Shown here piece by piece: positions 63,962-64,000 of a DNA stretch of 64,000 bases. The notes beneath the pieces are model-generated. The model ran no database searches, was not told the origin of the DNA, and saw nothing but the letters and a program-made list of their open reading frames with translations. A program made the translations under genes and the position numbers. The stretch lies in NCBI GenBank assembly GCA_029882975.1, contig JAOUJW010000011.1, positions 62,001 to 126,000 on the forward strand, in the 5' to 3' direction. The DNA is from Gammaproteobacteria bacterium. Lineage in GTDB: Bacteria; Pseudomonadota; Gammaproteobacteria; SZUA-152. Position 1 is the first letter of the stretch. Each line of letters begins with the position of its first letter.

Positions 63962-64000
63962 CTATTACCCCCGGATCGGTCAAAGGCCGCATCATATCAT

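Overview
The window is a chromosomal segment of a gammaproteobacterium that I cannot place to genus. The main evidence is gene order. The run gyrA-serC-serA-pheA-hisC, with mtnA-mtaD-ubiG-mupP and yciK close by, matches the arrangement known from Pseudomonas and relatives. So does the PHP/yciV-yciO-trpS-scpA-scpB-rluB operon facing yciB-yciI. EfpL (YeiP type), CsiV, YfaZ and RmuC point the same way. UbiG, several c-type cytochromes and a DsrC/TusE-family protein fit a respiring, ubiquinone-using cell. No phage, integrase or transposase gene was seen.

Layout. 1-7.8 kb (minus strand): aromatic, serine and histidine biosynthesis with gyrA, then mtnA. 7.9-14.1 kb (plus, except one small membrane protein): MTA/SAH deaminase, UbiG, MupP, RmuC, a squalene/phytoene synthase and a YciK-like reductase. 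14.2-24.4 kb: a two-domain thioredoxin-like protein, a diguanylate cyclase, the rluB-scpB-scpA-trpS-yciO-PHP operon, and the divergent yciB-yciI-PPIase group. 24.5-32 kb is accessory: a membrane Ser/Thr kinase, lipoproteins, a decayed gene, a DUF2459 protein, a TfoX-N protein, two tiny genes, and a PolX-like helix-hairpin-helix protein with no polymerase domain. 32-36.5 kb: a tightly packed redox operon (VAO-type flavoprotein, 2x[4Fe-4S] protein, geranylgeranyl-reductase-like flavoprotein, DsbA/FrnE-like protein). 36.5-48.5 kb: a subtilase, a Tat-targeted unknown, a hybrid histidine kinase, a DUF1272/CDF metal pair, a PDC-like sensor, a MarR/DUF4336 operon with visible operators, a DUF4386 protein and an AraC regulator.

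48.6-49.2 kb holds the most striking structure. A tRNA-Arg(UCG) gene is followed by a 176-bp tandem repeat (about 2.4 copies). Each copy starts with the last 19 nt of the tRNA and carries a long perfect terminator hairpin. This strongly resembles the rtT repeats at the E. coli tyrT locus. 49.4-64 kb: ligA, def, csiV, a hydrolase, small secreted proteins, a diheme cytochrome and an MFS carrier, a DsrC-family protein with a displaced cysteine, adk, a zinc-ribbon protein, a monoheme cytochrome c, SprT-like, YfaZ, MscS, ChaN and EfpL.

A theme across the window is 15-18 bp tandem repeats at gene ends. Two of them (after the subtilase and after the alpha/beta hydrolase) copy the stop codon itself. 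Others sit in the C-terminal codons of gyrA and csiV or in a signal peptide.
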